From IMG/VR virus record IMGVR_UViG_3300031227_000219, positions 1-33,629 of that record: DNA of 33,629 nt; one strand, given 5' to 3'. A program made the translations under genes and the position numbers. The notes under the pieces are model-generated. The model was given only the letters and a program-made list of their open reading frames with translations, ran no database searches and was not told where the DNA came from. This DNA is from a virus. Below are positions 30,865 through 33,629 of the stretch, in pieces (position 1 is the first letter of the stretch; every line of letters starts with the position of its first letter).

Positions 30865-32361
30865 ATGATAGCCAAAGAATTGATCAAAATAGCCAGACTG
30901 CTTTTATCTTCTAATGCTGAGAAGGAAGTAGAGCGTTTGTTGAAAGTCGTTCTCAAACGTTCACCGTTTGCTAATAAAGCTCATGCTGTGGGCGGATATA
31001 TTCGAGATGAGCTTTTGGATCAATACGAAGCTAAAGATTTGGACATTGTTGTTGAAATGCGTAATGGTGCTGAAAAGCTAACAAAATGGCTACATCAAAT
31101 GTTTTCTGAGTCAACACACCGTCCACGTCAGTTAGGGTCTGGTTATCCTATTTGGCAGCTTGTTTTCAAGGATACCACAGAGCATAAAGGCGAGTTATAC
31201 AAGACTGATGGCGCTGCGATAGAATTTGCTGATGCTCAGAAAGAGATGTTCCCGGACCCTACTTCACGCCAGCGAGTAACAGTTCCCGGAACGCTTGAAG
31301 AAGATGTTGAGCGCAGAGACTTTACTGTCAACATGCTTATGAAAGATTTGACCACAGGTGAGATAAAGGATTTGACTGGTGTAAGCAAGAGTGATTTGGA
31401 GAAGGGCATTTTACGTGGTCATCCCAATGTTTCGTTAGAGAAGACGTTTGCAAATGATCCACTTCGTATGCTTCGTTTGATACGTTTTCAGGCCAAATAT
31501 GGTTGGGATATACCACTTTCTGTATTGAAAACAGTAAAGAAGATGTCGGACAGGATTTCCATAATATCGGGCGAACGCATACAAGAAGAGCTTGTCAAGA
31601 TAATGAAGTTAGGTAAGTTATCCAAGGCTGTCAAGCTGATGAAGGTTGTAGGGCTTTTGCGATATGTTTTACCAGAGATAGAAGATTTATCCAAGACAGA
31701 GCAAAGTCCAGATCATCATGCTGAGGGTGATGTTTTTCGTCATACCTTGATGGTTCTCAAGAATGCCAAGCCGACCGTGGATGCCCAACTATCAGCTTTA
31801 TTGCATGACGTAGGCAAGCCTCAAGTTCAAGAGATTTTAGGGGATAAGATACGGTTTATTGGTCATGACGATGTTGGCGGAGAGATTGCGGAAGCCATTA
31901 TGCGTCGGTTAAAGTTTGATAAAAATGTGATAAAACGTGTTAGGATGATGGTAGAGCAACACATGCGACCTCTTAATTTGGGTGATAAGCCTTCTGGAAA
32001 GGCTTTGAGGAAGTTTATACGCAAAGTTGGAGATGGGATGGTAGACGGAATACTTGACCTTGCAGAAGCAGATGCATTGGGTAGTTTACCTCCGAGGAAT
32101 TACATTCCAGAACTACGTGAACAGATAGAAGAAATCAGACGTGAATCTCCTGTCAGTGTGAAGCCCGTATTGGATGGCAGAGAGATAATGCAATTACTGG
32201 GAATCAAGCCTGGGCCGCAGATTGGCCAAATAACTCGGTGGTTACAAGAGAAAGAAGATGAATATGCTTCTCGGGGAATGAAGTTGACGCTCGATGAAGC
32301 AAAGACACTTGTTCGTGGAGAGTTTGGCAATAAAAGTAACTTTTCAAGGAGAGAAGAATGA
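30865..32361 (+). CDS. CCA-adding-type tRNA nucleotidyltransferase with HD domain and N-terminal tag
   Basis: The start is ATG 30865; a TTG at 30841 overlaps the previous gene. The product is 498 aa. MIAKELIKIARLLLSS is a strong tag preceding the enzyme. HAVGGYIRDELL and AKDLDIVV (residues 40-62) are the G-G...D-x-D catalytic centre of the class II nucleotidyltransferase family. ERRDFTVNMLM and DPLRMLRLIRFQAKYGW follow. An HD domain (LLHDVGKPQ, His314-Asp315, and EQHMRPL) fills the C-terminal half. The family adds CCA ends to tRNA or poly(A). The tag before the enzyme start is the strongest evidence that the tag is a movable addition. Confidence 0.88.
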   Translation: MIAKELIKIARLLLSSNAEKEVERLLKVVLKRSPFANKAHAVGGYIRDELLDQYEAKDLDIVVEMRNGAEKLTKWLHQMFSESTHRPRQLGSGYPIWQLVFKDTTEHKGELYKTDGAAIEFADAQKEMFPDPTSRQRVTVPGTLEEDVERRDFTVNMLMKDLTTGEIKDLTGVSKSDLEKGILRGHPNVSLEKTFANDPLRMLRLIRFQAKYGWDIPLSVLKTVKKMSDRISIISGERIQEELVKIMKLGKLSKAVKLMKVVGLLRYVLPEIEDLSKTEQSPDHHAEGDVFRHTLMVLKNAKPTVDAQLSALLHDVGKPQVQEILGDKIRFIGHDDVGGEIAEAIMRRLKFDKNVIKRVRMMVEQHMRPLNLGDKPSGKALRKFIRKVGDGMVDGILDLAEADALGSLPPRNYIPELREQIEEIRRESPVSVKPVLDGREIMQLLGIKPGPQIGQITRWLQEKEDEYASRGMKLTLDEAKTLVRGEFGNKSNFSRREE

Positions 32362-32876
32362 ACAGAAAAAGATTGGCTCATGAACTGCTAAAGTTGGCGA
32401 AAGATTTACATGGTAGTGTTTCTGATGATCCATCGGAATGGGTTGAGAAATTAGACGAAGCGAAAGTAAGTGTTCTTTTGGCTGCGGTCAATTTGAAGCT
32501 TCTTTCTCGACAAGGTATAGGTGTAGAGTTTTCTTCTGGAATATCTAAGGCTGTCAAGTTGTTTGAGCAGGCAGTAGGAATCGTTGAGGGAATTTCTCTC
32601 AAGGCTGAAAGAACATCTGCTAAGGCTGAAAGAGCACCTGCCAGGGCTATCAAGTTGAACGCCAAAATGCGTGTTCGTGGATTGAAGCGAGCACTTAAGG
32701 ATGCAATGGCAAGTGCAAATGTTGTGACATTTGAGTATGAGAAGCAGAATGGTGAGACTCGCACTGTCAATGTTATTCCTACGTCTTTCAAAAAGCTGAA
32801 GTTTGGTTCGGGTTTTGAGGGCGATGATGTTGACCGTAAGGGCAAGAGGTCGTTCTATATTGCCAACATTCTCTAA
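32358..32876 (+). CDS. Tagged protein with possible WYL-like C-terminus
   Basis: The gene encodes 172 aa and overlaps the previous stop by ATGA. It starts MNRKRLAHELLKLAKDLHGS, a strong tag. A helical region with an internal repeat (LKAERTSAKAERAPAR) follows. The C-terminus VTFEYEKQNGETRTVNVIPT, then RSFYIANIL, resembles a WYL-like beta barrel, which binds nucleotides or nucleic acids. The match is weak. Confidence 0.72.
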   Translation: MNRKRLAHELLKLAKDLHGSVSDDPSEWVEKLDEAKVSVLLAAVNLKLLSRQGIGVEFSSGISKAVKLFEQAVGIVEGISLKAERTSAKAERAPARAIKLNAKMRVRGLKRALKDAMASANVVTFEYEKQNGETRTVNVIPTSFKKLKFGSGFEGDDVDRKGKRSFYIANIL

Positions 32877-32925
32877 TCAGAATAGTGTTTGTGGATGTTT
32901 TGATGCAGATTGAAATGGAGGTGAC

Positions 32926-33507
32926 ATGTATACGAATCCATCAAATCTCATCAAAACGCTCATGAACATGCTCTATGAAAACATGGATGTCATAAATCCG
33001 GTTATTCAGGAGTATATTCCAGGCAGGGTATTGACTATTTTTGAGGGCATGCGTAAGTCATTGCCACGAGAAGCATTTCCTAGTTTGGAGATAGAGCCCC
33101 AGAGCGGTTCAAATCAATGGGCCACGACTCGCGCTCAGCGCCCCAGGTATAATTTTCAATGCACTTTGACGGCGATAAATGACAATGAAGATTATGGCGT
33201 AGAGTATATTAGCACTATTGCTGTGCGAATAGTTGAACTGATGACTGACCCAACGAATTTGCAAATGCGGGTGTTGAATGAAACGATTTGGGACCCAAAT
33301 GCTGGTCTTGTGGATACTGTGATAACGGATAGTTTTGTTGAAGATGTGAGTTATAATGCCAGCAAGGATGGAACTGTCCGAACTGCTGAGTGGCCTTGGT
33401 TTGCTTTGATACATGAGCCATATCCTGAAAGCAAGTGGAAAGTAAGTGGTCCATGTCACCTATCGATGCCTACTTTGATAAAGCCGGACATCATTACGGT
33501 TCCATAA
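32926..33507 (+). CDS. Structural protein, candidate tail terminator or neck component
   Basis: The gene encodes 193 aa with a GGAGG site. The sequence is alpha/beta with no charge clusters (YNFQCTLTAINDNEDYGVEY, ISTIAVRIVELMTDPTNLQM, GTVRTAEWPWFALIHEPYPE). Its size, beta-rich core and placement after adaptor-type genes suggest a tail completion or terminator protein. The family cannot be confirmed by eye. Confidence 0.6.
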   Translation: MYTNPSNLIKTLMNMLYENMDVINPVIQEYIPGRVLTIFEGMRKSLPREAFPSLEIEPQSGSNQWATTRAQRPRYNFQCTLTAINDNEDYGVEYISTIAVRIVELMTDPTNLQMRVLNETIWDPNAGLVDTVITDSFVEDVSYNASKDGTVRTAEWPWFALIHEPYPESKWKVSGPCHLSMPTLIKPDIITVP

Positions 33508-33530
33508 TTTTTTTATATTCTCTCTTAGAT
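33503..33530 (+). promoter_or_regulatory. Copy 5 of recurrent T-rich element
   Basis: ATAATTTTTTTATATTCTCT followed by CTTAG lies immediately before a GGAGGG ribosome site, so a transcript starting just after it would have a very short leader. It is identical to copy 2 over the core TTTTTTTATATTCTCTCTT. Confidence 0.55.
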
Positions 33531-33543
33531 GGAGGGTTATGTA

Positions 33544-33629
33544 TTGAATGATAAGGAACTACAGTGGTTAAGTTGGTTGATAAAAAATGCCGATTTGATG
33601 AAATCATACGGGGAGTCGGTTGTTGCGGG
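33544..33629 (+). CDS. Partial gene at window end
   Basis: A frame starts with TTG 33544, about 8 bases after GGAGGG, and stays open to the end of the window (LNDKELQWLSWLIKNADLMK). No ATG in this frame precedes it. The product cannot be identified from 28 residues. Confidence 0.55.
   Translation, partial: MNDKELQWLSWLIKNADLMKSYGESVVA

Noticed and set aside
1-33629. tRNA or rRNA genes
   Set aside because: No cloverleaf-like arms or conserved T-loop found outside the intron core, where GGTTCAACGA is part of the group I R segment.

Overview
The window reads as the virion-structure region of a large tailed bacteriophage (Caudoviricetes). Every convincing gene is on the + strand, genes are tightly packed with ATGA/GTGA overlaps and clear Shine-Dalgarno sites, and no tRNA, rRNA, IS element or CRISPR array is visible. 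A recognisable major capsid gene sits next to acidic scaffold-like proteins, a conserved head-assembly protein, a candidate head-tail adaptor and many small structural or hypothetical proteins. Neither terminase nor portal lies in the window, and the host cannot be named from it.

Layout. 1-5.5 kb: a Zn-ribbon protein, a repeat-domain protein, a PD-(D/E)XK-like nuclease and several small proteins. 5.6-15.2 kb: the head module. It holds a head-assembly protein interrupted by an intein, three very acidic or charged proteins (one with 42 consecutive Asp), a candidate decoration protein, and a major capsid gene split into four exons by three group I introns. Two of these introns carry LAGLIDADG endonuclease genes and the third keeps a shrunken remnant frame. 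A terminator and a near-perfect sigma70-type promoter follow. 15.4-21.6 kb: small structural candidates, a sulfotransferase-like protein, a sugar-nucleotide transferase (RmlA-like), an AT-hook protein, an FmdB-like Zn ribbon and a ParB-like protein. 21.6-33.6 kb: structural and connector candidates mixed with enzymes: two HELGH zincins, a 2H phosphoesterase, a metacaspase and a CCA-adding-type nucleotidyltransferase.

The most striking pattern is a short amphipathic N-terminal helix of the form K-x-[VIL]-A-x-x-[LI]-[LV]-[RK]-[LI]-A-[KR]-x-[LI]. It is shared by at least eight otherwise unrelated proteins, including the nucleotidyltransferase, with looser versions on the zincins, the 2H enzyme and others. 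Similar helices close two of the acidic proteins. My reading is that this is a virion-packaging tag analogous to the T4 capsid-targeting sequence, so the window may encode a cargo set loaded into the head and delivered into the host. This is inference and needs virion proteomics.

A second recurrent signal is an AT/CT-rich intergenic element (core TTTTTTTATATTCTCTCTT) found about five times ahead of genes, a candidate phage-specific promoter.
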